Of a stretch of 64,000 nt of DNA, positions 53,476 to 62,673 are shown piece by piece. Under the pieces are notes generated by a model, which did no database searches, was not told the origin of the DNA, and worked only from the letters and a program-made list of their open reading frames with translations. Source of the DNA: Thalassotalea_H castellviae (GTDB taxonomy: Bacteria; Pseudomonadota; Gammaproteobacteria; Enterobacterales; Alteromonadaceae); contig NZ_JAVRIF010000007.1 in the NCBI RefSeq assembly GCF_031846185.1, positions 62,001-126,000 on the forward strand. The letters are read 5' to 3'. Each line of letters opens with the position of its first letter. Within the stretch, counting starts at the first letter, position 1. Both the position numbers and the translations under genes were made by a program.

Positions 53476-55410
53476 TTAATGCGTTGAGATATTTAAGTGT
53501 CCTGCTGGTCTATTTTTATAATCAGGTAACGCTGGCGTATTACCCATTAAAGCTAACGATAAATAGCAGTTACTTAACGATAATAATAGCTTATCGTTGA
53601 TTAATGACGTTAAGTTGCTTTCAATTTGCTCTAGACTTTCAATTTTTCTCTTGGCTTCCAGTTTTTTCAACAGTCGATTTTTCGTGATAGGCTCTTGGCA
53701 TAAGCGGTAAATATCCGCACTCATTCCCGTTAATTGGTGAGTGAAATTAGTGGCAACTTTTCTGGTATCTATAATAACTAACTTATCACCTTGGTCACTC
53801 ATATACAGTAATGGCATTGAAGATTGTTGCCATTGGTTTACCCAATCGTTTAACTGTTCCTGTAATCGTTGATGTGCAGGAATTACATGATTTGGTTTCT
53901 CAGACAAATGAAATACTTTAGTTGTTTTTGTTGAAATATGATCAAAAAAGTACGCTATATCAAATAATTCTTTCCCTTCTAATGGATAAATATATTGATA
54001 ACTTTTTAAAGGTTCTAATATTAAGCCATATTTTTGGGGCGTTTTAAAATAGGGACTAAACCGCGGGAAGCGTATTTGGCATAACTCTTTATTCGGTGGC
54101 TGTAGATGAGAAATTAATGGCAGAATTTCAGCCATTTCATCATACCAATCTGACTCTTCAAAAGGGGCTGCGAACAATAAGTTCCATATCACCACAATCC
54201 CTGAGTTCCTGCAATATTTTAATGCTGAAATGTTTTGTATGCCGGTAACACCTTTATCGATGAGTTTGAGAAAACCATCATGCAAGCTCTCGAAACCTGG
54301 CTGGATCCATTTTATACCTGAGTTAGCTAATTGTTCGATATGTTCTTTTTTTAAATTCGATTTAGTTTCATAAAAAATGTTGTAGTCTTGATTTTTACTG
54401 AGTTCAGGCAGTACTGTTTTCATGTATTCCATCGGTAAAATATTATCAACAACTTCAAATTTGTTATTGTGATAAGTAGAAGAAAGTTGCTCAAATTCTG
54501 CTAATACGTCTTCTGGTTTCTTCGCCCGATGCTCCATGCTAACACCGTTTAATCCACAGAATGTGCAATGTTTTTTTGCTCCCCACCAACAACCACGGGA
54601 GGTTTCGATCAATAAACCCGCTGAAATATTGTCACTTAAATTCAGATCTGAGAGTGATTGAAAATAACTATCATAAATAGGCACACCTACCTGACTCATA
54701 TCTTCGATAAAACCGCGGGGAGGGGTGTTTTTTTTCGCTGATTGAGTAATTAATAAATCACTATGGCCTTGGGCAATAAAACCATGAGGTAGGTTATGCA
54801 CGCCTATCGGTTCATCATTCATTATTTTATCAACAAATTCGCCAATAACTGCGTCACACTCGCCAGAGAAAACATAATCAACCCAGTTGAAGTTTTCGCT
54901 AATGGTTTGCCCCATAATGCTTTCGCAATTTGCTCCGCCTAATATGGTTATTGTACTTGGTGATTGTTTTTTTATTTCACGAAGTAGCGCTAATGACGCG
55001 CAGTTTTGTTGAAACGTGGAAGTACATGCAACAATTTTTGGTTGATGTTGGATAATTTCTTGACTTAAATTTTTGATATAAAGTTCGGCTTCTTCTCTTA
55101 CCTGTTTAAGTTGTTCGATTAGTGTAGGAGTGATGTCAGAGAATAAAGCAAAAAACTCATGGTCTAGCGGTATTTTTTCTGGAAAAGCGGCGCGAGAAAA
55201 AGTCCATTCCCCAATTAATTGTTCGAAATAGGAACTATCGATAACATCGTATTGAGCTAAGCCAATGATCTTGGCAAATGCTAAATTGGCGTAAATCACC
55301 TCCGATTGATGACCATAAGCTAAAATATATTTTTCAATAAGCCCTAACGCTAGCGAAGGATGAGTGAGCGAAGAATAGGGCATATTTACTAGGTAAATGT
55401 TTTTTTTCAT
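53476..55410 (-). CDS. RiPP-maturation radical SAM C-methyltransferase (B12-binding)
   Basis: A 644-residue enzyme with an N-terminal B12-binding-like domain (about 1-220: MPYSSLTHPSLALGLIEKY, ILGGANCESIMG, SGECDAVIGEF) and a radical SAM domain whose cluster cysteines are Cys274, Cys282 and Cys285 (SRGCWWGAKKHCTFCGLNG, CX7CX2C). This motif is typical of the ribosomal-peptide-maturation radical SAM protein 1 family, which methylates unreactive carbon in precursor peptides. The C-terminal part (about 480-640) is a less conserved helical region. It converges on the peptidase gene. I use ATG 55410; a TTG at 55434 is possible. Confidence 0.88.
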   Translation of the reverse strand: MKKNIYLVNMPYSSLTHPSLALGLIEKYILAYGHQSEVIYANLAFAKIIGLAQYDVIDSSYFEQLIGEWTFSRAAFPEKIPLDHEFFALFSDITPTLIEQLKQVREEAELYIKNLSQEIIQHQPKIVACTSTFQQNCASLALLREIKKQSPSTITILGGANCESIMGQTISENFNWVDYVFSGECDAVIGEFVDKIMNDEPIGVHNLPHGFIAQGHSDLLITQSAKKNTPPRGFIEDMSQVGVPIYDSYFQSLSDLNLSDNISAGLLIETSRGCWWGAKKHCTFCGLNGVSMEHRAKKPEDVLAEFEQLSSTYHNNKFEVVDNILPMEYMKTVLPELSKNQDYNIFYETKSNLKKEHIEQLANSGIKWIQPGFESLHDGFLKLIDKGVTGIQNISALKYCRNSGIVVIWNLLFAAPFEESDWYDEMAEILPLISHLQPPNKELCQIRFPRFSPYFKTPQKYGLILEPLKSYQYIYPLEGKELFDIAYFFDHISTKTTKVFHLSEKPNHVIPAHQRLQEQLNDWVNQWQQSSMPLLYMSDQGDKLVIIDTRKVATNFTHQLTGMSADIYRLCQEPITKNRLLKKLEAKRKIESLEQIESNLTSLINDKLLLSLSNCYLSLALMGNTPALPDYKNRPAGHLNISTH

Positions 55411-55856
55411 GGATAAAATTTGTCGATGTTTCAATAACTAAGTAAAGAATAACGAATATTACACGTTAAATTATTCTGGTAATGCACATTAACTTACTCG
55501 GTGGATTTATTAAAGTGATTTCGCTTAGCCTTTGTTCTGCCAGCCATTAACAATAATTAGATGAAAAGAAGCCGCTACTTTTCAAAAATTACCAATTTTC
55601 TTGCAGATAAATGCTAGTAATAACCTATGGTGTGCGTATAATGTGCGTGCAAAATTTTGTTAAGTGAACCGATTAAACGCGTTTTATCTATTCGCGAAAT
55701 AAAAATTGAGCTAATCAATCAAACTGTATAATTTTTTGTTCAACTTTAAGCGTTACACCTTGTTGGCTTTTAGTGAATAAATAGTTGGCTTTTAGTGAAT
55801 AAATAATTGTACAGATTGATTAATTTTTAGAAAAATCAAAATATAAGGAACATTAA
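55411..55856. other. Gene-free stretch between the peptide locus and pnp
   Basis: About 445 bp with no frame that looks like protein. It should hold the divergent promoters of the radical SAM gene and pnp; TATAAT occurs at 55637-55642 in plus orientation without a good -35. It ends with a tandem 22-bp duplication (55762-55805). rpsO, often directly before pnp, is not here. Confidence 0.6.
55762..55805. repeat. Perfect tandem duplication of 22 bp before pnp
   Basis: Two identical head-to-tail copies of a 22-bp unit (55762-55783 and 55784-55805; each begins GTTGGCTTTTAG and ends AATAAATA). They lie in the pnp leader, 52 bp before its ATG. Confidence 0.9.
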
Positions 55857-57995
55857 ATGTTCAATACTGTTACAAAAACATTTGAGTTCGGTAACCATAC
55901 CGTAACTTTAGAAACCGGTGCAATCGCACGTCAAGCAACGTGTGCTGTTATGGCTAGCATGGACGACACGTCAGTATTAGTGTCTGTTGTTGGTAAAAAA
56001 GAAGCAAAAGAAGGGCAAGACTTTTTCCCTTTAACAGTTAACTATCAAGAACGTACTTATGCAGCGGGTAAAATTCCAGGTGGTTTTTTCAAGCGTGAAG
56101 GTCGTCCTTCTGAAGAAGAAACGTTAATCGCACGTTTAATTGACCGTCCAATTCGTCCATTATTCCCAGAAGGGTTTACTAACGAAGTTCAAGTCATTAT
56201 TACTGTTGTTTCAGCTAACCCTGAAATTTCTCCAGACATCATCTCATTATTAGGTACTTCTGCGGCATTAGCTATTTCTGGTATGCCATTTAGTGGTCCA
56301 GTTGGTGCGGCTCGCGTTGGTTACTCTGACGGTAAATATTTACTTAACCCATTACAGTCTGAATTAGAAACGTCTCAATTAGACTTAGTCGTTTCTGGTA
56401 CTGATTCAGCGGTATTAATGGTTGAGTCTGAAGCTGACGTTCTTTCTGAAGAAGTAATGCTTGGTGCTGTTGTATACGGTCACGAGCAAATGCAAACAGC
56501 TATCACAGCAATTAAAGAAATGGCTGAAGAAGTTGGTAATGCTAAATGGGAATGGGAAGCGCCAGTTAAAAATGCTGAGTTAGTAGCTAAAATTGCTGAG
56601 CTTTCAGAAGCTCAAGTTAACGAAGCTTACCAAATTACTGAAAAAGCAGTACGTTACGAAAAAATTGCTGAAATTCGCAATGCTGTTATCGAGCAGTTAT
56701 TAGAAGCTGACGAAGAATTAAACGTACAAGAAGCAAAAGACTTGTTCCATGACTTAGAGAAAACTGTTGTTCGTGGTCGTATCACACAAGGTTCACCACG
56801 TATTGATGGTCGTGATCCTGAAATGATCCGTGCGTTAGACGTAATGACAGGTGTTTTACCAAGAACTCACGGTTCTGCTGTATTTACACGTGGTGAAACG
56901 CAAGCATTAGTGACAGCTACTTTAGGTACACAGCGTGACGCACAACGTTTAGACACTATTATGGGTGAAAAAACTGACAACTTTATGTTGCACTATAACT
57001 TCCCTCCATACTGTGTTGGTGAAACTGGTTTTGTTGGCTCTCCAAAGCGTCGTGAAATTGGTCACGGTCGTTTAGCGAAACGCGGTATGTTAGCGGTTAT
57101 GCCTTCTGCTGAAGAATTCCCGTATGCCGTTCGTGTTGTTTCTGAAATTACAGAATCAAACGGTTCATCTTCAATGGCTTCTGTTTGTGGTACTTCATTA
57201 GCATTGATGGATGCTGGTGTACCAATTAAGTCTTCTGTTGCTGGTATTGCCATGGGCCTTGTTAAAGAAGGTGATGACTTCGTTGTTCTTTCTGACATTT
57301 TAGGTGATGAAGATCACTTAGGTGATATGGACTTTAAAGTAGCGGGTACAACTGAAGGTATTACTGCACTTCAGATGGATATTAAAATTGAAGGTATCAC
57401 GCAAGAAATTATGCAAATTGCATTAAATCAAGCGCGTGCTGCTCGTACTCACATTTTAAGCGTGATGGACGAAGCAATTAATGCTCACCGTGAAGAGATT
57501 TCTGAATTTGCACCTCGTATTCATACGATGAAAGTAAATCAAGATAAAATCCGTGACATTATCGGTAAAGGTGGCGCTACGATTCGTCAACTTACCGAAG
57601 AAACGGGCACAACCATTGAAATTGAAGACGATGGTACGGTTAAAATTGCTGCAACTGACGGCGAACAAGCAAAAGATGCAATCGCACGCATTACTGCATT
57701 AACCGCTGAAATTGAAGTAGGGACTATTTACCAAGGTAAAGTGGTACGTATCGTTGATTTTGGTGCTTTTGTTAATGTACTTCCGGGTAAAGACGGTTTA
57801 GTTCACATTTCTCAAATCTCTGAAGAACGTGTGAATGCTGTTACTGACGTATTGTCTGAAGGTCAAGAAGTTACTGTTAAAGTACTTGAAGTTGACCGTC
57901 AAGGCCGTGTACGTTTAAGTATTAAAGAAGCGATTGAAAAGCCAGCTGAATCGGCTACTCCAGCAGAAAGCGAAGAAACGCCTGCCGCTGAGTAA
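55857..57995 (+). CDS. pnp: Polyribonucleotide nucleotidyltransferase
   Basis: PNPase degrades RNA 3'-5' with phosphate and is part of the degradosome. The 712-residue product has two RNase PH-like domains (FPLTVNYQERTYAAGKIPGGFFKREGR ... TRGETQALVTATLG, MLHYNFPPY), a KH domain (IRDIIGKGGATIRQLTEETG, about 560-590) and an S1 domain (VGTIYQGKVVRIVDFGAFVNVLPGKDGLVHISQI) with a short acidic tail. Length is normal. AAGGAA precedes the ATG. Codon use is more strongly biased than in its neighbours, as in highly expressed genes. Confidence 0.96.
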   Translation: MFNTVTKTFEFGNHTVTLETGAIARQATCAVMASMDDTSVLVSVVGKKEAKEGQDFFPLTVNYQERTYAAGKIPGGFFKREGRPSEEETLIARLIDRPIRPLFPEGFTNEVQVIITVVSANPEISPDIISLLGTSAALAISGMPFSGPVGAARVGYSDGKYLLNPLQSELETSQLDLVVSGTDSAVLMVESEADVLSEEVMLGAVVYGHEQMQTAITAIKEMAEEVGNAKWEWEAPVKNAELVAKIAELSEAQVNEAYQITEKAVRYEKIAEIRNAVIEQLLEADEELNVQEAKDLFHDLEKTVVRGRITQGSPRIDGRDPEMIRALDVMTGVLPRTHGSAVFTRGETQALVTATLGTQRDAQRLDTIMGEKTDNFMLHYNFPPYCVGETGFVGSPKRREIGHGRLAKRGMLAVMPSAEEFPYAVRVVSEITESNGSSSMASVCGTSLALMDAGVPIKSSVAGIAMGLVKEGDDFVVLSDILGDEDHLGDMDFKVAGTTEGITALQMDIKIEGITQEIMQIALNQARAARTHILSVMDEAINAHREEISEFAPRIHTMKVNQDKIRDIIGKGGATIRQLTEETGTTIEIEDDGTVKIAATDGEQAKDAIARITALTAEIEVGTIYQGKVVRIVDFGAFVNVLPGKDGLVHISQISEERVNAVTDVLSEGQEVTVKVLEVDRQGRVRLSIKEAIEKPAESATPAESEETPAAE

Positions 57996-58033
57996 TCATC
58001 TTTAGCGCTGAACATAAACGCTAAAAATCCCCT

Positions 58034-58064
58034 AAAAACCAGTGATTCGTCACTGGTTTTTTTT
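58034..58064 (+). terminator. Terminator of pnp with a TTCG tetraloop
   Basis: AAAAACCAGTGA and TCACTGGTTTTT pair over 12 bp and are closed by the stable loop TTCG, followed by T. Confidence 0.9.
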
Positions 58065-58220
58065 GTGCTGTACTTTAGGTTGTCTTCAAGCAGCACTATT
58101 TTTTTGAAATATTCTAAAAAAGCAGTGTAAATGCATGAATATATCCGGTGTTGCATCTCGCAATTTTAAAGTGCTGAGGTATAATCGATGGGTTATTCAT
58201 TTTAAGGTTTATATTTTTTC

Positions 58221-59114
58221 GTGAAATTATTATTTAAGTCACTCGTCATTATCACCGTTATTCTTGTTCAGGGCTGTAGTTTAACAGGGCAAAAATCTCA
58301 ATCGATGATTAATCAGTTAGTGATCGCCGAACCTCTCCCTGTTAATTATAAAAGTGAAGTGGCACTTGCGCGTTTAACGGAAGTTATTCAAAGGGCGGAA
58401 GTGACCGATGAGCAACGTGCTCAACTTTTTTATGATAGAGGCGTGATTTACGATAGTGTCGGTTTGCGTTCTTTGGCTCGATTAGATTTCAACCGTGCAT
58501 TGCATTTAAAGCCTGACATGGTTGATGCCTATAACTTTTTGGGCATTCATTACACGCAATTACAAGAGTTTGATGAAGCGTATGAAGCGTTTGATTCTGC
58601 TTTAGATCTTGAACCTGATCATGAATATGCTCATTTAAACCGTGGCATAGCGTTATATTATGGCGAACGTTCGTTATTAGCTGTAGATGACTTAGCTTTG
58701 TTTTATCAGCAAAAAGTCACAGACCCTTATCGTTTGTTATGGCTTTACTTAATAGAACAAGATGTTGATAGTGAAGATGCATTAAAAAAACTTCAACAAC
58801 GTGCTAACAATATATCAGACGATGTGTGGGCAAAAAGTATTGTTAACTTATATAGTGGTGAAATCGATCAAGCTAAATTTCTACAAGATATCACAGTCAA
58901 TGTACGCTCGAATAAAGAGTTTAGTGAACGTTTATGTGAAGCATATTTTTATTTAGGAAAATTAAGCTTACTAAAAGGCAATAGACGTGCTGCAGCAAAT
59001 TTTTATAAATTAGCCTTAAGTACTAATGTTTATGAATTTGTAGAGCATCGATATGCAAAGTTAGAATTAGATTTAATGCGTCAAGAAGTGCTACAAGAGC
59101 CTGTAACCAATTAG
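58221..59114 (+). CDS. nlpI: Lipoprotein NlpI
   Basis: A 297-residue TPR lipoprotein. The signal peptide ends LVQGC (lipid Cys19) and the mature part contains several TPR units (AQLFYDRGVIYDSVGLRSLARLDFNRAL, AYNFLGIHYTQLQEFDEAYEAFDSAL, EYAHLNRGIALYYG). In E. coli NlpI is an outer-membrane adaptor that brings substrates to the protease Prc and controls peptidoglycan hydrolases. Position after pnp is conserved. The start is GTG. Confidence 0.92.
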   Translation: MKLLFKSLVIITVILVQGCSLTGQKSQSMINQLVIAEPLPVNYKSEVALARLTEVIQRAEVTDEQRAQLFYDRGVIYDSVGLRSLARLDFNRALHLKPDMVDAYNFLGIHYTQLQEFDEAYEAFDSALDLEPDHEYAHLNRGIALYYGERSLLAVDDLALFYQQKVTDPYRLLWLYLIEQDVDSEDALKKLQQRANNISDDVWAKSIVNLYSGEIDQAKFLQDITVNVRSNKEFSERLCEAYFYLGKLSLLKGNRRAAANFYKLALSTNVYEFVEHRYAKLELDLMRQEVLQEPVTN

Positions 59115-59129
59115 TGAGTGTGCAAAAGC

Positions 59130-60572
59130 ATGACTAAGCAATGGTTCTATTTAATGAGTTTAGTGTTATTTATAACAGTAAGCTCATTTTTTTTACCGAG
59201 GTTTTTAACGTATTTATTAGATCACGATACGCAAAACAAGGCCGTTTTGTCAGTAAGTAAATCATTAACGTTATCTGCTTATTTTCATCATCAGCGTAGA
59301 AATGCCATTGTAGGCTCGGCTGTTTGGTTGAAAAACTCTGTTGCTTTGCTTGATGAATCACCACAACTTACCATAGAAATTGCAGACTACTATTTGAAAG
59401 AAAAAAAACGAGTCAAAGCAATATTTTGGTATCAACAAGCCATTAAGTATGGCCTAGATAACGCGAGGCATACTTTAGCGTCACTGTATTATCAACAACA
59501 AAATTATCAACAAGCTAAAGCGGTTTTAACTCCTATTTTATCGGTAAAAGCGAATGACAGCATTGAAAGTAGTTTAGTGTTATTAATTCATATTGCTTTG
59601 TTGGAGGGAGATATAGTCGAAGCAACTCATTTTACGGCTGAACTATCCCAGTTAAATCAACATCATGACTTACTTGATGAATTGAACAAGTATCAGGTTT
59701 TTACTCAAGATAAACTAGAGCATAATATTGCTACGCATAAGCATTTAAGCGATGTTGATTTTCCTGCAAGTGAGATAAAAGCTTGTGAGACCAGTTTACA
59801 ATTTTATGCCACTAACCTACATGACCTGCGTTATATCACCGGATTAATTAAGCAAGTGAAACTGCGTCCTCTGTCAAAATATATTTGTTTTACACCGGCA
59901 AGGTATATTCCTTTACCGACGCTTGGCTGTAGCCATGATAAGGATGAAGCGATTACTTGTAATGAAGCGGTTTGGCATTCTTATAAAAATCAGATAGATA
60001 CACGCTATATTGGTGTGATGGTGCCTAATGGTGGAGCGAAAGTTCATAACGGGATTTTATATTTAGATAATAAAGATACGGTGGCTGTATTTGCGCATGA
60101 ACTCGCTCATTTGTTGGGGTTTATTGATGAATACAGTTTACCTAAAAATCATAGTCGTTGTTTAAAACCACAGGATAAAACGTTCGCACACAATATCGCA
60201 GTGCTACCAAAAGTATACCATGGCGATAAACAGGAAATTCGTAATAAAGTATTAATGCAATTGCCTTGGCGCGCTTTTATAAAAAGTGAAACGCCAATAT
60301 TAACCAAACAAGACAACGCATGGTTACTTGGAACACCAAAAGCTTTTCAGGGTGAAGTAGGCGTATTTAAAAGTGATACTTGTCAAAAAGCTTCATCTGA
60401 TCTCACCAATAATATACAAGCCTATAAGCCGCTTACTAAACGTACATCGTTGAATTATTTCGAACTGAAATTTCCTGCGCTATATCAACGCTTATTAGAA
60501 AAAGAAACTCGAAAATTTTTAATGCCAAGCTTTCATCGAAATATAGAAAAAGCACTAAATCGCGCGCATTAA
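59130..60572 (+). CDS. Membrane-anchored TPR-like protein with HExxH metalloprotease motif
   Basis: A 480-residue protein with one N-terminal membrane helix (about 5-25), then Sel1/TPR-like helical repeats (about 60-190: YYLKEKKRVKAIFWYQQAIKYGLDNARH, ASLYYQQQNYQQAKAVL) and a C-terminal domain with HELAHLLGFIDEY: His323, Glu324 and His327 form the HExxH zinc motif. It is predicted to act in the periplasm. It begins 15 bp after nlpI, so it is probably co-expressed. I do not recognise a named family. ATG 59130 is chosen over a GTG at 59118. Confidence 0.72.
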   Translation: MTKQWFYLMSLVLFITVSSFFLPRFLTYLLDHDTQNKAVLSVSKSLTLSAYFHHQRRNAIVGSAVWLKNSVALLDESPQLTIEIADYYLKEKKRVKAIFWYQQAIKYGLDNARHTLASLYYQQQNYQQAKAVLTPILSVKANDSIESSLVLLIHIALLEGDIVEATHFTAELSQLNQHHDLLDELNKYQVFTQDKLEHNIATHKHLSDVDFPASEIKACETSLQFYATNLHDLRYITGLIKQVKLRPLSKYICFTPARYIPLPTLGCSHDKDEAITCNEAVWHSYKNQIDTRYIGVMVPNGGAKVHNGILYLDNKDTVAVFAHELAHLLGFIDEYSLPKNHSRCLKPQDKTFAHNIAVLPKVYHGDKQEIRNKVLMQLPWRAFIKSETPILTKQDNAWLLGTPKAFQGEVGVFKSDTCQKASSDLTNNIQAYKPLTKRTSLNYFELKFPALYQRLLEKETRKFLMPSFHRNIEKALNRAH

Positions 60573-60575
60573 AAT

Positions 60576-60809
60576 CTAGCGATTAGTGCTTTCTTCTGCC
60601 TCAGTATGAGAGGAGGGTGGAATTGTGGTTTCTTTGTTTTTGATCGCATCTATCATTTGCTGTTGTTTAACAATGATATTTCTTCTTACCTTAGCGGTTG
60701 GCCACATGGTGCTGGCATTAAATGAAGATATTTTTTCGTCAATATGATCATTTTTAACTGTTAAGGACGTGGCTTTTTTACTACCGTTAAACCATGAAAA
60801 TAAGGCCAT
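60576..60809 (-). CDS. Small basic hypothetical protein
   Basis: A 77-residue protein (MALFSWFNGSKKATSLTV ... VRRNIIVKQQQMIDAIKNKE). No membrane helix or signal peptide; a short aromatic N-terminus and a Lys/Gln-rich helix. GAGGTGA lies just upstream of the ATG at 60809, which supports a real gene. Convergent with the metalloprotease gene at a distance of 3 bp. Not recognised. Confidence 0.6.
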   Translation of the reverse strand: MALFSWFNGSKKATSLTVKNDHIDEKISSFNASTMWPTAKVRRNIIVKQQQMIDAIKNKETTIPPSSHTEAEESTNR

Positions 60810-60964
60810 ACATCTCACCTCGTTATTACGTTAGCACTATTATAGACGATCAAATGTGGATACACCCAATATAAATATGGGAATAAAAGGCGTTTTAAAC
60901 AGATCTCATTGAATTAATTAGGATATAATTGAATATTATTTTTTAATATTTTTTTTTATCTCTT

Positions 60965-62626
60965 ATGAATTCCATTGAGCTAGTAAATTTTAGAGCTAAT
61001 TTCCCAATACTTTTCGAAAAAGTAAACGAAAAAGCATTGGTATATTTTGATAATGGAGCCACGACCCAGAAACCTGAGATCGTGATAAAGACAGAAAAAG
61101 AATATTATCAACAATTCAATGCCAATGTTCATCGAGCCGCTCACCAATTAAGTGCACAAGCAACGAGTGCTTTTGAATCAGCTCGCAATAACGTTCAGCA
61201 TTTACTTCATGCAAGACATGCCCATGAAATCATTTGGACAAAAGGTACCACTGAAAGCATTAATTTAGTTGCCCAATCTTGGGGCATGAATAACCTTACT
61301 TGTGACGATGAGATCGTTTTATCTTATGCCGAACACCATGCCAATATAGTACCTTGGCAAATGGTTGCTGAAAAAACAGGGGCTAAGATAAAGGTTCTCC
61401 CGCTTGATAAAACCGGAATAATTGACGTTGATAAAATTACTCGAATTATTACCAAAAACACCAAATTAGTCTGTTGTTCGCATATTTCAAATGTGATTGG
61501 CAAAATCAACCCTTTAGAAAAGATCATCGCATGTGCCAAAACGGTTGGTGCTAAAACCTTAATTGATGGCGCGCAAGCTATTGCAAATATTCCTGTGAAT
61601 GTACAAAAGCTAGATTGCGACTTTTATGTGTTTTCAGCACATAAAATGTATGGCCCCACAGGTGTCGGTGTTTTATACGGCAAAGCCGAAGTATTAAATG
61701 CGATGCCTGTTTACCAAACGGGTGGTGAAATGATTAAAAGTGTCAGTTTTACCGGCACTAGTTTCCATGAATTACCGTTTAAGTTTGAAGCGGGAACTCC
61801 TAATATTGCAGGAGTTATCGCCTTTTCATCAGCCATTGATTTTATTCATCAATTTGCCTTGAATCAAGCTGATGAACATAAACAAAATTTAAACGATTAT
61901 TGTTATCAGCAATTATCTTTGATCGAAGAAGTGCAACTTTTAGCCGAAGGAAAACCTGATATTCCCTTGTTTTCATTTATTATTGCCGGTCACCATCAAA
62001 AAGACATCGGAAGTTATTTAGATGCCGAGGGGATTGCTGTGCGAGTAGGGCACCACTGTGCTATGCCTCTAATGGAGTTTTTATCTGTACCTGGTTGTAT
62101 TCGTGTGTCATTAGCGTCTTATAATTCGCTAGCCGAAATTGACTACTTTATTGCGTCGCTAAAACGTTATATAGGCATAACGTCAGATACGGATAATATG
62201 ATTTGCGTCGATAAATTAAAGACGAAAGAGAATGAAACACAGCTTTTATTAGATAAATTTACGCAAGTGAAAAGTTGGGATGCTAAGCACCGTGAAATTA
62301 TGTTGTTAGGAAAAACTTTACCTCGAATGTCAAAAGAGTTGCGAACAGATGAAACATTAATTACCGGTTGTGAAAGTGCTGCGTGGTTAACGGTTATTCC
62401 GTCATCAACGGGAGTTTTTACGTTTTCTGCTGATAGTGATGCAAAGATTATTCGTGGCTTAATGGTGATCGTTTTAGCGGCATTTAATAATAAATCAGCA
62501 GAACAAATTTTAGCTTTTGATATTGACCAATACTTTCAAGAATTAGGGCTTATTCAGCATTTAAGCCCTTCACGTGGCAATGGCTTACTAGCAATTGTGA
62601 AAAAAATTAAACAAGCTGTTTCTTAA
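60965..62626 (+). CDS. csdA-csdE: Fused cysteine desulfurase CsdA and sulfur acceptor CsdE
   Basis: A 553-residue protein joining two normally separate partners. Residues 1 to about 405 are a SufS/CsdA-type PLP enzyme: SAHKMYGPTG with PLP-lysine Lys227 and the persulfide Cys365 in GHHCAMP. Residues about 420-553 are a CsdE/SufE domain with the acceptor Cys469 in ITGCESAAW. The enzyme takes sulfur from cysteine and passes it to its own acceptor domain. tcdA/csdL, the usual third csd gene, is next to it on the other strand. No suf operon is present here. Confidence 0.9.
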   Translation: MNSIELVNFRANFPILFEKVNEKALVYFDNGATTQKPEIVIKTEKEYYQQFNANVHRAAHQLSAQATSAFESARNNVQHLLHARHAHEIIWTKGTTESINLVAQSWGMNNLTCDDEIVLSYAEHHANIVPWQMVAEKTGAKIKVLPLDKTGIIDVDKITRIITKNTKLVCCSHISNVIGKINPLEKIIACAKTVGAKTLIDGAQAIANIPVNVQKLDCDFYVFSAHKMYGPTGVGVLYGKAEVLNAMPVYQTGGEMIKSVSFTGTSFHELPFKFEAGTPNIAGVIAFSSAIDFIHQFALNQADEHKQNLNDYCYQQLSLIEEVQLLAEGKPDIPLFSFIIAGHHQKDIGSYLDAEGIAVRVGHHCAMPLMEFLSVPGCIRVSLASYNSLAEIDYFIASLKRYIGITSDTDNMICVDKLKTKENETQLLLDKFTQVKSWDAKHREIMLLGKTLPRMSKELRTDETLITGCESAAWLTVIPSSTGVFTFSADSDAKIIRGLMVIVLAAFNNKSAEQILAFDIDQYFQELGLIQHLSPSRGNGLLAIVKKIKQAVS

Positions 62627-62673
62627 CGCGTGATGATGATTCGCTTGAAATAATTTTATGAACTTTTGATTGT

